Below the pieces are notes generated by a model that saw only the letters and a list, made by a program, of their open reading frames with translations, was not told the DNA's origin and ran no database searches. The translations under genes were made by a program, and so were the position numbers. Of a stretch of 64,000 nucleotides of DNA, positions 54,484 to 63,390 are shown one piece after another (the first letter of the stretch is position 1; the number at the start of each line of letters is the position of its first letter). Source of the stretch: Gardnerella vaginalis (lineage in GTDB: Bacteria > Actinomycetota > Actinomycetes > Actinomycetales > Bifidobacteriaceae). The DNA is taken from positions 1 through 64,000 of the forward strand of contig NZ_KQ961872.1 of assembly GCF_001563665.1 (NCBI RefSeq), given 5' to 3'.

Positions 54484-56076
54484 ATGACTGAGTTGAGGAC
54501 ACAATGCAACAATACAGAATCTAATAACGATTCCGTAGATAAAGCATTAACATGGCATAACCCATTGCGAGATCCTAGAGATTTGCGATTAGCTCGCATC
54601 GCAGGCCCATGCAGTTTAGTAATTTTTGGCATTACAGGCGATTTAGCGCGCAAAAAACTTATGCCAGCAGTATACGATTTAGCTAATCGCGGACTTTTAC
54701 CGCCAGGATTCGGACTTACTGGTTTCGCTAGACGCGATTGGACTGATGAACATTTCGTAAATTTTGTACGCGAAAATATTCAAGAACATTGTCGCACACC
54801 ATTCCGCGAATCTACGTGGACAAATCTTGCGAAGGGAATACGATTTGTACGCGGAACTTTTGATGATTCACAAGCTTTTGAACGTTTAAGTAAAACAGTA
54901 AGCGAATTAGATAGAGATCGTGGAACTCGCGGAAATCATGCATTCTATATGTCTGTTCCACCATCTAGCTTCCCAGTAGTTGCAAAACAACTAGCAGCTT
55001 CCGGACTCTCTCATTCTTCTAATCATGCATGGAGAAGAGTGATAATCGAAAAACCATTCGGGCATGATTTAGCAAGCGCTAAAGAATTAGATCGCGTTGT
55101 ATCGGAAGTTTTCGATTCTAATTCCGTGTTCAGAATCGACCATTATTTAGGAAAAGAAACTGTACAAAATCTTCTTGCATTTCGTTTTGCAAACTCAATG
55201 TATGAACCAATTTGGAATGCAAATTACGTTGATCACGTGCAAATAACAATGGCTGAAGATATCGGCATAGGTGGCAGAGCTGGATACTACGATGGTATTG
55301 GCGCTGCTAGAGATGTAATACAAAATCATTTACTCCAACTAATGGCATTAACAGCTATGGAAGAACCAGTTAGTTTCCGTGCAGGAGATTTAACTGCAGA
55401 AAAAACGAAAATATTATCCGCAATTCGACTTCCACAAGATTTAGCTACAAATACAGCTCGCGGACAATACTCTGCAGGATGGCAAGGATCATATAAAGCT
55501 GTTGGATATTTAGAAGAACAAGGAATAGATCCTAAAAGCACTACTGAAACATATGCAGCAGTGCGATTAGATGTTGACACTCGCAGATGGGCTGGAGTTC
55601 CATTCTACTTGCGCACAGGCAAACGCTTAGGTAAAAGAGTTACAGAAATTGCTGTAATTTTCAAAAGAGCACCACATTTGCCTTTTGAATCTACTGCTGT
55701 ACGTGAACTTGGAAGTAATGCAATTGTGATTCGCGTTCAGCCAGACGAAGGCGTAACTATGAGATTTGGAGCAAAGGTACCAGGCGGAACAGCTATGGAA
55801 GTACGCGATGTGTCTATGGACTTTAGCTATGGTCGTTCATTTACTGAAAGCTCCCCTGAAGCTTATGAACGCCTAATTCTTGATGTACTTCTTGGAGAAC
55901 CACCGCTTTTCCCAACAACTAAAGAAGTTGGATTGAGCTGGAAAATTCTCGATCCTATTGAAGAATTCTGGAGCACTCTTGGAACACAGCCTCAACCATA
56001 TCGAGCTGGAACTTGGGGACCTAAACAAGCAGATGATATGCTTGCTCGAGATAATCGACATTGGAGATTGCCATGA
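54484..56076 (+). CDS. zwf: Glucose-6-phosphate 1-dehydrogenase
   Basis: Zwf oxidises glucose-6-phosphate to 6-phosphogluconolactone, producing NADPH. The 530-residue product has the dinucleotide-binding FGITGDLARKKLMPAVYDLA, the RVIIEKPFGHDLASAKELD segment and the catalytic RIDHYLGKETVQN. It follows with FRTGKRL-like FYLRTGKRLGKRVTE. No ribosome-binding site; the -10 sits 7 nt before this ATG. A GTG two codons upstream is the other option. It overlaps opcA by four bases (ATGA), so the two are translationally coupled. Confidence 0.96.
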   Translation: MTELRTQCNNTESNNDSVDKALTWHNPLRDPRDLRLARIAGPCSLVIFGITGDLARKKLMPAVYDLANRGLLPPGFGLTGFARRDWTDEHFVNFVRENIQEHCRTPFRESTWTNLAKGIRFVRGTFDDSQAFERLSKTVSELDRDRGTRGNHAFYMSVPPSSFPVVAKQLAASGLSHSSNHAWRRVIIEKPFGHDLASAKELDRVVSEVFDSNSVFRIDHYLGKETVQNLLAFRFANSMYEPIWNANYVDHVQITMAEDIGIGGRAGYYDGIGAARDVIQNHLLQLMALTAMEEPVSFRAGDLTAEKTKILSAIRLPQDLATNTARGQYSAGWQGSYKAVGYLEEQGIDPKSTTETYAAVRLDVDTRRWAGVPFYLRTGKRLGKRVTEIAVIFKRAPHLPFESTAVRELGSNAIVIRVQPDEGVTMRFGAKVPGGTAMEVRDVSMDFSYGRSFTESSPEAYERLILDVLLGEPPLFPTTKEVGLSWKILDPIEEFWSTLGTQPQPYRAGTWGPKQADDMLARDNRHWRLP

Positions 56077-57008
56077 TTATTGATCTTCCAGATACAAATA
56101 CAAGCAAAATTGCGTCTAAAATAGACGAACTTCACGAAGAGCGAGGAGAATCTGCAACTGGACGTGTGCTCACTTTACTAATTGACACATCACTTAAAGA
56201 ACTAGAACACGCTTTAGGTGCAGCAAACGCAGCAAGCAGAGAACATCCTTGCAGAGTTATTGCAATAGTTCGCGATTGGTCTAGTGAACACGCTGATGAG
56301 CGAGGAGAAATTATACCAAATCTTGATGCTCAAGTACGTTTCGGCGCAGATGCTGGAGCTGGAGAAATAATTATCTTATACCCTCATAATGGTTTAGTTA
56401 GACACCCAGATACTCTTGTTATACCTTTGCTTGTTCCAGACGCTCCGATTGTTGCTTGGTGGCCAACCAATGCGCCAGAAGATCCTGCACATGATTTACT
56501 TGGAGCTATGGCTAGTAGTCGAATTACTGACGCACAATACTCTGAAGACACTATTAAAACTGTGCAAAATTTGCGCAAAAACTGGTCAGCAAACGATGTA
56601 GATCTTTCTTGGACACGCCTTACTTTATGGCGAGCAATGTTGGCTTCTATGCTAGATCAGCCACCTCACTTGCCTATTTTGAAAGCAACCGTAACAGGAC
56701 CTAATCACTATGTTCCTTTGCATTTGCTTAAGATGTGGCTAAAGATTACTTTGAATGTTCCTGTTGAAAGCATAGAAACACAAGACGCAAAAGCAATCAT
56801 TTCTGTAACACTAGAGCGGGAAGATGGAGTATTGTCACTGATTCGACCAGACGGAAGCGATCAAGCAATGATTAGCTTGCCAGGACAAGCAGCACAACCA
56901 ATTGCTCTTCCTATTCGCACTTTAGATGATTGCCTAAGTGAAGAATTACGAAGAATCGACCCAGATGAAATTTATGCTCAAATTGTTAAAGCAGACTGCA
57001 ATAGATAG
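56073..57008 (+). CDS. opcA: OpcA, glucose-6-phosphate dehydrogenase assembly protein
   Basis: OpcA binds and activates glucose-6-phosphate dehydrogenase, allosterically, in cyanobacteria and actinobacteria. The 311-residue product matches the actinobacterial type: GRVLTLLIDTSLKELEHAL, HPCRVIAIVRDW, LIPLLVPDAPIVAWWPTNAPEDPAHDLLGAMASSRITDA and WTRLTLWRAMLASMLDQPP. The ATG overlaps the zwf stop codon. pgl follows about 95 bp later on the same strand. Confidence 0.95.
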   Translation: MIIDLPDTNTSKIASKIDELHEERGESATGRVLTLLIDTSLKELEHALGAANAASREHPCRVIAIVRDWSSEHADERGEIIPNLDAQVRFGADAGAGEIIILYPHNGLVRHPDTLVIPLLVPDAPIVAWWPTNAPEDPAHDLLGAMASSRITDAQYSEDTIKTVQNLRKNWSANDVDLSWTRLTLWRAMLASMLDQPPHLPILKATVTGPNHYVPLHLLKMWLKITLNVPVESIETQDAKAIISVTLEREDGVLSLIRPDGSDQAMISLPGQAAQPIALPIRTLDDCLSEELRRIDPDEIYAQIVKADCNR

Positions 57009-57102
57009 ATCTAGATAAATCTAGATAGATAAACCGATCGATAGATAAATAAATAAATCAATAAACATAAAGAAAAACAATATAAAGTAAACAAGGCAAA
57101 CC

Positions 57103-57924
57103 ATGACAGACGATGTTAAATTCTCTCATAATGCAATCGTATATGGATATGATAATCGTGAAATCCTTGCAGCTGTTGCAGCACAACGATTAGTTACGAT
57201 TATTATGGATTCACAAAATAATGTGCAAAATCTTAATAAACTATTCCATTTACTTCTTACAGGCGGAACTGACACTATTCGCATGTTCCGCATGTTAGCA
57301 AGCAATCCTCTTCTTCCTGCAATCAATTGGAATTTAGTTCATATTTGGTGGGCAGATGAACGCTTTGTAGCTTACGATAGCGAAGATCGAAACGCGCTCA
57401 AAGCTCGCGAAACGCTTCTTAACTTGCTTACTTCTAACAAAGCTTTAGCGGAATCTCATATTCACGAGATGCCTTCAGATGAACGTAGTGCGGAAGAGAT
57501 CTCGAATGCAAGTGATGCTGAAAATAACGCTATTTTAGATTCTGCATCACGAGAATACGAAGATGAGATTGTTGGCTTATTAGGAGAAAAACCTGTTTTT
57601 GATTTAGCTGTGTTAGGCATGGGGCCTGACGCTCATATGGCATCCCTTTTCCCAGGATTGCCGCAAGTTAATAATCGCGAGCGCATTGTTGTTGGCGTAA
57701 ACCACTCGCCTAAGAACCCGCCAATGCGATTGTCGCTTACTGTTCCAGTATTGGCACGAAGTCGCAAGACTTGGTTTTTGACTGCTGGAGTCGAAAAAAG
57801 TGTTGCTTTAATGAATGTACTTTCTGAAAATGACAACCCAAAATATCCTGCGTCTTTCGCTAACGGAACAGACGAAATCTCTTGGATGACAACAGCAGAA
57901 ACACTGCAAGCTGCAATTCAATAA
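57103..57924 (+). CDS. pgl: 6-phosphogluconolactonase
   Basis: Pgl hydrolyses 6-phosphogluconolactone, the product of Zwf. The 273-residue product is of the DevB/SOL type with LLLTGGTDTIRMF, HIWWADERFVAYDSEDRN, DLAVLGMGPDAHMASLFPG and the C-terminal LSLTVPVLARSRKTWFL. Compared with many homologues (LTGGSTP) the first motif reads LTGGTDT, a mild change. AAGG precedes the ATG. Third gene of the zwf-opcA-pgl group. Direct repeats of GGCGCAATTG and a small hairpin (CATGTT/AACATG) lie in the 278-bp gap after it. Confidence 0.94.
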   Translation: MTDDVKFSHNAIVYGYDNREILAAVAAQRLVTIIMDSQNNVQNLNKLFHLLLTGGTDTIRMFRMLASNPLLPAINWNLVHIWWADERFVAYDSEDRNALKARETLLNLLTSNKALAESHIHEMPSDERSAEEISNASDAENNAILDSASREYEDEIVGLLGEKPVFDLAVLGMGPDAHMASLFPGLPQVNNRERIVVGVNHSPKNPPMRLSLTVPVLARSRKTWFLTAGVEKSVALMNVLSENDNPKYPASFANGTDEISWMTTAETLQAAIQ

Positions 57925-58134
57925 TCGCATAGATTTCACAACGCTTAGCGAAAATCTTAAAAAAGCAAATTATGTTGGCGCAATTGCGGAAATATCATGT
58001 TCGAAACATGGCGCAATTGGGAAAATCTTTATAAAACCGTTGAAATTCCAAGGAAAACTGCACTCAGCAACAATTGAACAAACCCAGCACAAATTTACAA
58101 TCCAAGTTGTAAAAGGTACTATAAGGCAAAAAGA

Positions 58135-58171
58135 AAGCGTCACACGCAGAATAATAACGCATGTGACGCTT
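58135..58171 (-). terminator. Terminator after gnd
   Basis: Arms AAGCGTCACACGC/GCATGTGACGCTT (one mismatch) are followed on the minus strand by TCTTTTTGCC. The plus-strand pgl transcript would meet it from the other side. Confidence 0.8.
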
Positions 58172-58202
58172 ACGCAAGAATTATTTTTAGATTATATTTG
58201 TT

Positions 58203-59663
58203 TTAATCTTGCTTTACTTCTGGGCGATTAGGCTCTGCCCACAAAGTATGGAATACTCCTGGCTCATCAATACGACCATAAGTGTGAGCGCCAAAGAAAT
58301 CGCGCTGAGCCTGAATGAGTGATGCCGGCAAACGCTTGGAGTGCAAACCATCATAATAAGCTAGCAAGCTAGAGAATGCTGGCACAGGAACGCCATGCTC
58401 AACAGCTCGAGAAATAACTCTACGCCAAGCAGCTTGAGATCGCTCAATAGCTTCCTTAAAGTAAGGCGCAAAAAGTAACGAAACACTGGCTTCACCGGAC
58501 TCAAAGGCTTCAGAAACACGATTCAAGAATTGCGCTCGAATAATGCAACCTCCTCGCCAAATGCGAGCAACTGCAGCCTGATCAATCTTCCAATCGTGCT
58601 CACGCGCAGCAGCAGCAATCTCATCAAAACCTTGTGCGTAAGAAACAATCTTAGAAGCGTACAAAGCTTGACGAATATCTTCAATAAAAGCTTTACGTTC
58701 ATCATCATTCAAATCAAAATGCACGTCCGGACCAGTCAAATCTTGGCTTTGCGCAGCCTTTCGCAAGTCAACTTGACTTGAAAGTCCGCGAGCAAACACA
58801 GCTTCAGCAATACCAGTTACAGGTATTCCAAGCGAAAGTGCAGATTGCACAGTCCAAGTACCAGTACCCTTCATTCCAGCGTGATCTACCATCATTTCAA
58901 CCAAAGGCTTACCAGTTTTAGCATCTTTCTGGCGCAAAACATCAGCTGTAATCTCAATCAAATAAGAATCAAGCTCGCCTTTATTCCACTCGCTAAATAC
59001 GTCAGCAATATCGTCTGACTTCATGCATAAACCGCGAAGCATTAAATCGTAGCTTTCAGCAATAAGCTGCATATCTGAATACTCAATGCCATTGTGAACC
59101 ATCTTCACAAAATGACCAGCACCGTCAGTACCAATATGCGTTACGCAAGGCTCACCTTCTGCAACAGCTGCAATCGACTTCAAAATAGGACCAAGAGTTT
59201 TCCAAGATTCCTCAGTGCCACCAGGCATCATAGAAGGTCCACGCAAAGCTCCTTCTTCGCCACCAGAAACACCGCAACCAACATAATGAAGACCGCGAGC
59301 ACGAATGTCACGCTCTCTACGAATAGTGTCTTCAAAATAAGAATTTCCGCCGTCAACAATAATATCTCCAGGCTCCATAGCATTCGCAAGTTCTTCAATA
59401 ACAGCATCAGTAGGAGCTCCAGCTTTTACCATAATTATTGCAGTACGTGGTCGTTTCAAGGATGCTACAAATTCTTCAACAGTTTTAGATGGAACGAATG
59501 CACCCTCACTTCCATGCTCGTTCATTAAAGTTTCAGTTCTAGAATAATGACGATTGTAAACAGCAACAGTATTGCCATGATGCGCAAGATTACGCGCTAA
59601 ATTAGAACCCATAGCTGCCAAGCCAACAACGCCAATATTTGCTTTAGCTTGAATTTCCGTCAT
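58203..59663 (-). CDS. gnd: 6-phosphogluconate dehydrogenase (decarboxylating)
   Basis: Gnd turns 6-phosphogluconate into ribulose-5-phosphate with NADPH. The 486-residue long form shows VGLAAMGSNLARNLA, VDGGNSYFEDT, GCGVSGGEEGALRGPSMMPGG and catalytic Lys in GHFVKMVHNGIEYSDMQLIAE. The C-terminal AQRDFFGAHTYGRIDEPG segment follows. AGAGGTACAAA precedes the ATG. It faces the zwf-opcA-pgl group and completes the oxidative pentose phosphate branch. Confidence 0.97.
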   Translation of the reverse strand: MTEIQAKANIGVVGLAAMGSNLARNLAHHGNTVAVYNRHYSRTETLMNEHGSEGAFVPSKTVEEFVASLKRPRTAIIMVKAGAPTDAVIEELANAMEPGDIIVDGGNSYFEDTIRRERDIRARGLHYVGCGVSGGEEGALRGPSMMPGGTEESWKTLGPILKSIAAVAEGEPCVTHIGTDGAGHFVKMVHNGIEYSDMQLIAESYDLMLRGLCMKSDDIADVFSEWNKGELDSYLIEITADVLRQKDAKTGKPLVEMMVDHAGMKGTGTWTVQSALSLGIPVTGIAEAVFARGLSSQVDLRKAAQSQDLTGPDVHFDLNDDERKAFIEDIRQALYASKIVSYAQGFDEIAAAAREHDWKIDQAAVARIWRGGCIIRAQFLNRVSEAFESGEASVSLLFAPYFKEAIERSQAAWRRVISRAVEHGVPVPAFSSLLAYYDGLHSKRLPASLIQAQRDFFGAHTYGRIDEPGVFHTLWAEPNRPEVKQD

Positions 59664-59939
59664 TTTGTACCTCTATCTTTTGATTATCTATGACTGTTTT
59701 ATGACTGTTTTATTGTTTTATGACTGTTTTATCTTTTAACACTTAACCAATCAAAATGCACGTTTTAAGTTTATCTACCTATGTGCACAAGATAAAGCAT
59801 GTGCACAAGATAAAGCACATATTTAAAGATCTAACAGGAATCGCAATTTTGTGATAAAGATTACATTTTTAGTTTTGATAGAATAGCTCAAATTCCGCAT
59901 AAATCTTATAAACACGCGCATTTACAAAAATTAAAAAAT

Positions 59940-59984
59940 ACTAAATATAGTGATTGACTACACAACACACCACTATAAATAGTG
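59940..59984. promoter_or_regulatory. Tandem NrdR boxes and promoter of nrdHIEF
   Basis: Two palindromes resemble the NrdR box: ACTAAATATAGT (59940-59951) and CACTATAAATAGTG (59971-59984). Their centres are 32 bp apart, three helical turns, as usual for paired NrdR boxes. TTGACT (59954-59959) lies between them, and a -10-like TAAATA (59976-59981) falls in the second box. NrdR binding here would repress the operon. The rest of the 59664-60091 gap is AT-rich leader sequence. Confidence 0.75.
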
Positions 59985-60091
59985 TTAATTGGTAGTAGAC
60001 TGTTAAACCGTGCTCAGAAACAAAAGCACCAAAAGGCATCTTGAACCTAAAACTAAAAAACTCAAATACATGCAGCGAAGGGAGAAGAATC

Positions 60092-60361
60092 GTGACTATA
60101 ACAGTTTTCACAAAGCCACATTGCCCACAATGTGATGCCACGAAACGTCAATTCACTAAACTTGGCGTAAATTTTGAAACAGTAGACTTAACTCAAAGCC
60201 CTTCAACATTAGATCAGTTGCGTGAAGCAGGATTCCGACAAGCGCCAGTAGTTATTACACCAGATTCGTCTTGGAGCGGATACCGCCCAGATTTAATTGC
60301 GCAAATTGCAGATAAACTCGAAAATTGCAATCAAGAATCAGAAAAAATCCAAGAAGCATAA
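60092..60361 (+). CDS. nrdH: Glutaredoxin-like protein NrdH
   Basis: NrdH supplies electrons to class Ib-type ribonucleotide reductase and is reduced by thioredoxin reductase. The 89-residue product has the redox motif CPQC in VFTKPHCPQCDATKRQF; many homologues have CVQC or CMQC there. It continues with the GVNFETVDLTQSP and FRQAPVVITPDSSWSGYRPD segments. I start at the GTG at 60092 behind GGGAG; an upstream frame extension is rejected. First gene of nrdHIEF, 1-2 bp before nrdI. Confidence 0.93.
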   Translation: MTITVFTKPHCPQCDATKRQFTKLGVNFETVDLTQSPSTLDQLREAGFRQAPVVITPDSSWSGYRPDLIAQIADKLENCNQESEKIQEA

Positions 60362-60362
60362 A

Positions 60363-60863
60363 ATGAGCGAGCAAGAAGAACAAGAAAACATCGCACAGCC
60401 AAGCGAGCCAGAAGCAAAAGCAAAAGGCGAATCAATTGGCGCAGTAGTGTATTTTTCATCAGTTTCCGAGAATACATTGCGATTTGTAAAAAATTGTGAT
60501 TTCCCTAGCAGCAACGTAAACGTGTATCGCATACCACTTAGGCCGAAAGATCCAGAACTAAACGTGCGCGAACCATATGTGCTAATAGTACCAACTTATG
60601 GCGGAGGAAATATATCAAAAGCAATCCCAATACAAGTTCGTAAATTCTTAAATAACAGAGAAAATCGTTCTTTTATTAGAGGTGTAATTTCTTCCGGAAA
60701 TACGAATTTCGCAGAAGCTTATTGTGCTGCAGGAAGCCAGATTGCAGGAAAGTGTGCAATTCCAAATATGTACTCGTTTGAATTAACAGGAACTCAAGAA
60801 GATATTGAAAAAGTAGCGAATGGAATACCTAAATTTTTAAAGCAATTAAAAGAAACGAAATAA
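60363..60863 (+). CDS. nrdI: Flavodoxin-like NrdI
   Basis: NrdI is the FMN protein that activates the NrdF subunit: it makes the oxidant for the Mn cofactor in class Ib, and is needed for tyrosine-to-DOPA modification in class Ie. The 166-residue product has an acidic N-terminal extension (about 25 residues), the FMN loop YFSSVSENTLRFV, VPTYGGGNISKAIPIQVRKFL, GVISSGNTNFAEAYC and IPNMYSFELTGT. The loop reads SENT where SGNT is usual. It begins right after the nrdH stop, so the two are coupled. Confidence 0.94.
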   Translation: MSEQEEQENIAQPSEPEAKAKGESIGAVVYFSSVSENTLRFVKNCDFPSSNVNVYRIPLRPKDPELNVREPYVLIVPTYGGGNISKAIPIQVRKFLNNRENRSFIRGVISSGNTNFAEAYCAAGSQIAGKCAIPNMYSFELTGTQEDIEKVANGIPKFLKQLKETK

Positions 60864-60979
60864 GCAAGCAATAAATAAAAGCATCAAATAAATAAATAAT
60901 AAAAAAAAATAAAAATAAAAATAAAAAACAGCAGCGTTTAAAAAGTAAGCGCAACGCGTAAAAGAAAGGAACAACCCTC

Positions 60980-63232
60980 ATGAATAGCACGGATCCGATG
61001 AGCGAATCTACTTCGCTTAATCTTGATCACACTGATACCGCAAGCATTGAATCCGATGGTAGCACAACTGGTAACAGCGCTAACAGCACAGCGCAGCGAA
61101 TTCAAAACAGCCACGACTACCACGTTCTTAACGCTATGCTCGGTCTTTTTGATCCAGAAAAAGGCATTCAGTTTGATAAAGACAAGGAAGCAGAAAAGCT
61201 TTACATTTCGGATTATGTGCAAAAACATAGCATGAAATTTAATTCCACTCGTGAACGCTTGAATTATTTGATTGACAACTACTACTACAACGGCAATGTG
61301 TTCGGCAAGTACAGCGATGATTTCCTTAACAAGTTCTATGAGCATGCAGAATCTGCTCACCACACTTTTGGCACATTCTTAGGCGCTTTTAAGTTCTATA
61401 CTTCATACGCTTTGAAAACTTTTGACGGCAAACAGTATTTGGAAAACTTCGCTCAGCGCGCAGCTTCCGTTGCATTGGAACTTGCAGACGGTGATGAAAA
61501 AGCAGCACTGAACTATTTGGATGAGATGCTTTTAGGTCGCTTCCAACCAGCCACACCAACATTCCTAAATCTTGGTAAAGCTCAGCGTGGCGAGGCTGTA
61601 AGCTGTTTCCTCGTGCGCTTGGAAGATAACATGGAATCTATTGCTCGTGGAATTAACTCTGCTTTACAACTTTCTAAGCGCGGTGGCGGAGTGGCTCTGC
61701 TACTTACGAATTTGCGCGAACTTGGCGCTCCTATTAAGCGAATCGAGAATCAATCTAGCGGCGTTGTGCCTGTTATGAAACTTTTAGAAGATTCATTCTC
61801 TTACGCTAATCAGCTTGGCGCTCGTCAGGGAGCTGGAGCTGTATACATTAGCGCTCACCACCCAGATATTATGCGTTTCCTGGACACTAAGCGCGAGAAC
61901 GCTGACGAGAAAATTCGTATCAAATCACTTTCTTTGGGCGTTGTAATTCCAGATATTACTTTTGAGCTCGCTAAGCGTAAAGAAAAGATGGCTTTATTTA
62001 GCCCTTACGATGTTGAACGCGAGTATGGTAAGCCTTTTGCAGACATTTCTGTTACTGAACATTATGATGAAATGGTTGCAAATCCTCGCATTCACAAGAA
62101 GTACATTGACGCTCGTGAATTCTTTATGACGCTTGCTGAGATTCAGTTTGAATCAGGCTACCCTTACATTTTGTTTGAAGATACTGTCAATCGCACGAAT
62201 CCTATTGAAGGTCGCATTACTATGAGCAACTTGTGCTCCGAGATTTTACAAACTCAGGAAGCAAGCACTTATAACGCAGATTTAACTTACAGTCACGTAG
62301 GTCGCGATATTTCTTGCAATCTTGGATCTCTTAATATCGCTAAGGCGATGGATGGAAACTTGAGTACAAGCGTTGAGCTTGCTGTGCGCGCACTCACTTC
62401 TGTCTCCGAGCACACTTCGATTGATTCCGTTCCTTCAATTCGCCGCGGAAATGCTGAAGGCCACGCAATCGGCTTAGGTCAGATGAACTTGCACGGTTTC
62501 CTTGCTCGCGAACACATGCAATATGGCAGCGATGAAGCTCTTGACTTTACAGACATGTACTTTATGACAGTTGCTTACAACGCTTATAAAGCTTCTCACG
62601 CTTTGGCTGTGGAGCGCGGTCACGCTTTTGCAAGCTTTAAGACTAGCGCTTACGCTAAGCCTGCAGGCAAAGGCAACTACTTCGATAAGTACACTAACGG
62701 AAGCCGCTCGCTCGAACCTAAAACTCAAACAGTTCGTGATTTGTTTGCTCGTTTTAACGTTGCAATTCCAACCGTCAGCGATTGGGAGCAGTTGCGCGAT
62801 GAGATTTTGCGCGATGGCATCTACAACGAGTATTTGCAAGCTATTCCTCCAACTGGTTCTATCTCGTACATTAACCATTCCACGAGTTCGATTCACCCGA
62901 TTGCTTCCCGTATTGAGATTCGCAAAGAGGGCAAAGTTGGTCGCGTCTACTACCCTGCAGCTTACATGACGAATGACAATATGCAATACTTCAAGGATGC
63001 TTACGAAATTGGTTGGAAGGCAATTATTGACACTTATGCACAAGCAACTCAGCATGTGGATCAAGGATTGTCACTCACTTTGTTCTTCCCAGACACTACA
63101 ACTACTCGAGATTTAAACAAAGCTCAGATTTACGCATGGCGAAAGGGAATTAAAACTCTTTACTACATTCGTATTCGCCAGAAAGCTTTGGAAGGTACGG
63201 AAATCGAGGGTTGCGTAAGCTGCACGCTATAG
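60980..63232 (+). CDS. nrdE: Ribonucleoside-diphosphate reductase alpha subunit NrdE
   Basis: The catalytic subunit reducing NDPs to dNDPs. The 750-residue product has a class Ib layout without an N-terminal ATP-cone of NrdA type. First active-site Cys is in [10 protein letters not shown], the thiyl-radical motif is NLCSEIL, the LSKRGGG-type loop is [14 protein letters not shown], and the C-terminal relay pair is in [27 protein letters not shown] is the substrate-binding loop. AAAGGAAC precedes the ATG. It follows nrdI after a 115-bp A-rich gap. Confidence 0.97.
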   Translation: MNSTDPMSESTSLNLDHTDTASIESDGSTTGNSANSTAQRIQNSHDYHVLNAMLGLFDPEKGIQFDKDKEAEKLYISDYVQKHSMKFNSTRERLNYLIDNYYYNGNVFGKYSDDFLNKFYEHAESAHHTFGTFLGAFKFYTSYALKTFDGKQYLENFAQRAASVALELADGDEKAALNYLDEMLLGRFQPATPTFLNLGKAQRGEAVSCFLVRLEDNMESIARGINSALQLSKRGGGVALLLTNLRELGAPIKRIENQSSGVVPVMKLLEDSFSYANQLGARQGAGAVYISAHHPDIMRFLDTKRENADEKIRIKSLSLGVVIPDITFELAKRKEKMALFSPYDVEREYGKPFADISVTEHYDEMVANPRIHKKYIDAREFFMTLAEIQFESGYPYILFEDTVNRTNPIEGRITMSNLCSEILQTQEASTYNADLTYSHVGRDISCNLGSLNIAKAMDGNLSTSVELAVRALTSVSEHTSIDSVPSIRRGNAEGHAIGLGQMNLHGFLAREHMQYGSDEALDFTDMYFMTVAYNAYKASHALAVERGHAFASFKTSAYAKPAGKGNYFDKYTNGSRSLEPKTQTVRDLFARFNVAIPTVSDWEQLRDEILRDGIYNEYLQAIPPTGSISYINHSTSSIHPIASRIEIRKEGKVGRVYYPAAYMTNDNMQYFKDAYEIGWKAIIDTYAQATQHVDQGLSLTLFFPDTTTTRDLNKAQIYAWRKGIKTLYYIRIRQKALEGTEIEGCVSCTL

Positions 63233-63249
63233 TGCGTAGCGCAAAAATC

Positions 63250-63313
63250 TTTACGCTGTAAATCTATCTATGACAATAAATCTTAGAGCTATGAAGATTT
63301 ACGCTGTAAATCT
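63250..63313. repeat. Repeated palindrome between nrdE and nrdF
   Basis: A palindrome AGATTTAC-GCT-GTAAATCT lies at 63295-63313; a near copy TTTACGCTGTAAATCT lies at 63250-63265, and GTAAATCTT recurs at about 63331. They fill most of the 158-bp gap and could shape the intercistronic mRNA. Confidence 0.65.
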
Positions 63314-63390
63314 TAGCACCGTAAATCTTTAAAAGATTAAATCAAAACTTAAAAATTTTATAAAACGTAAACACAAAATCAGGAGTAATT

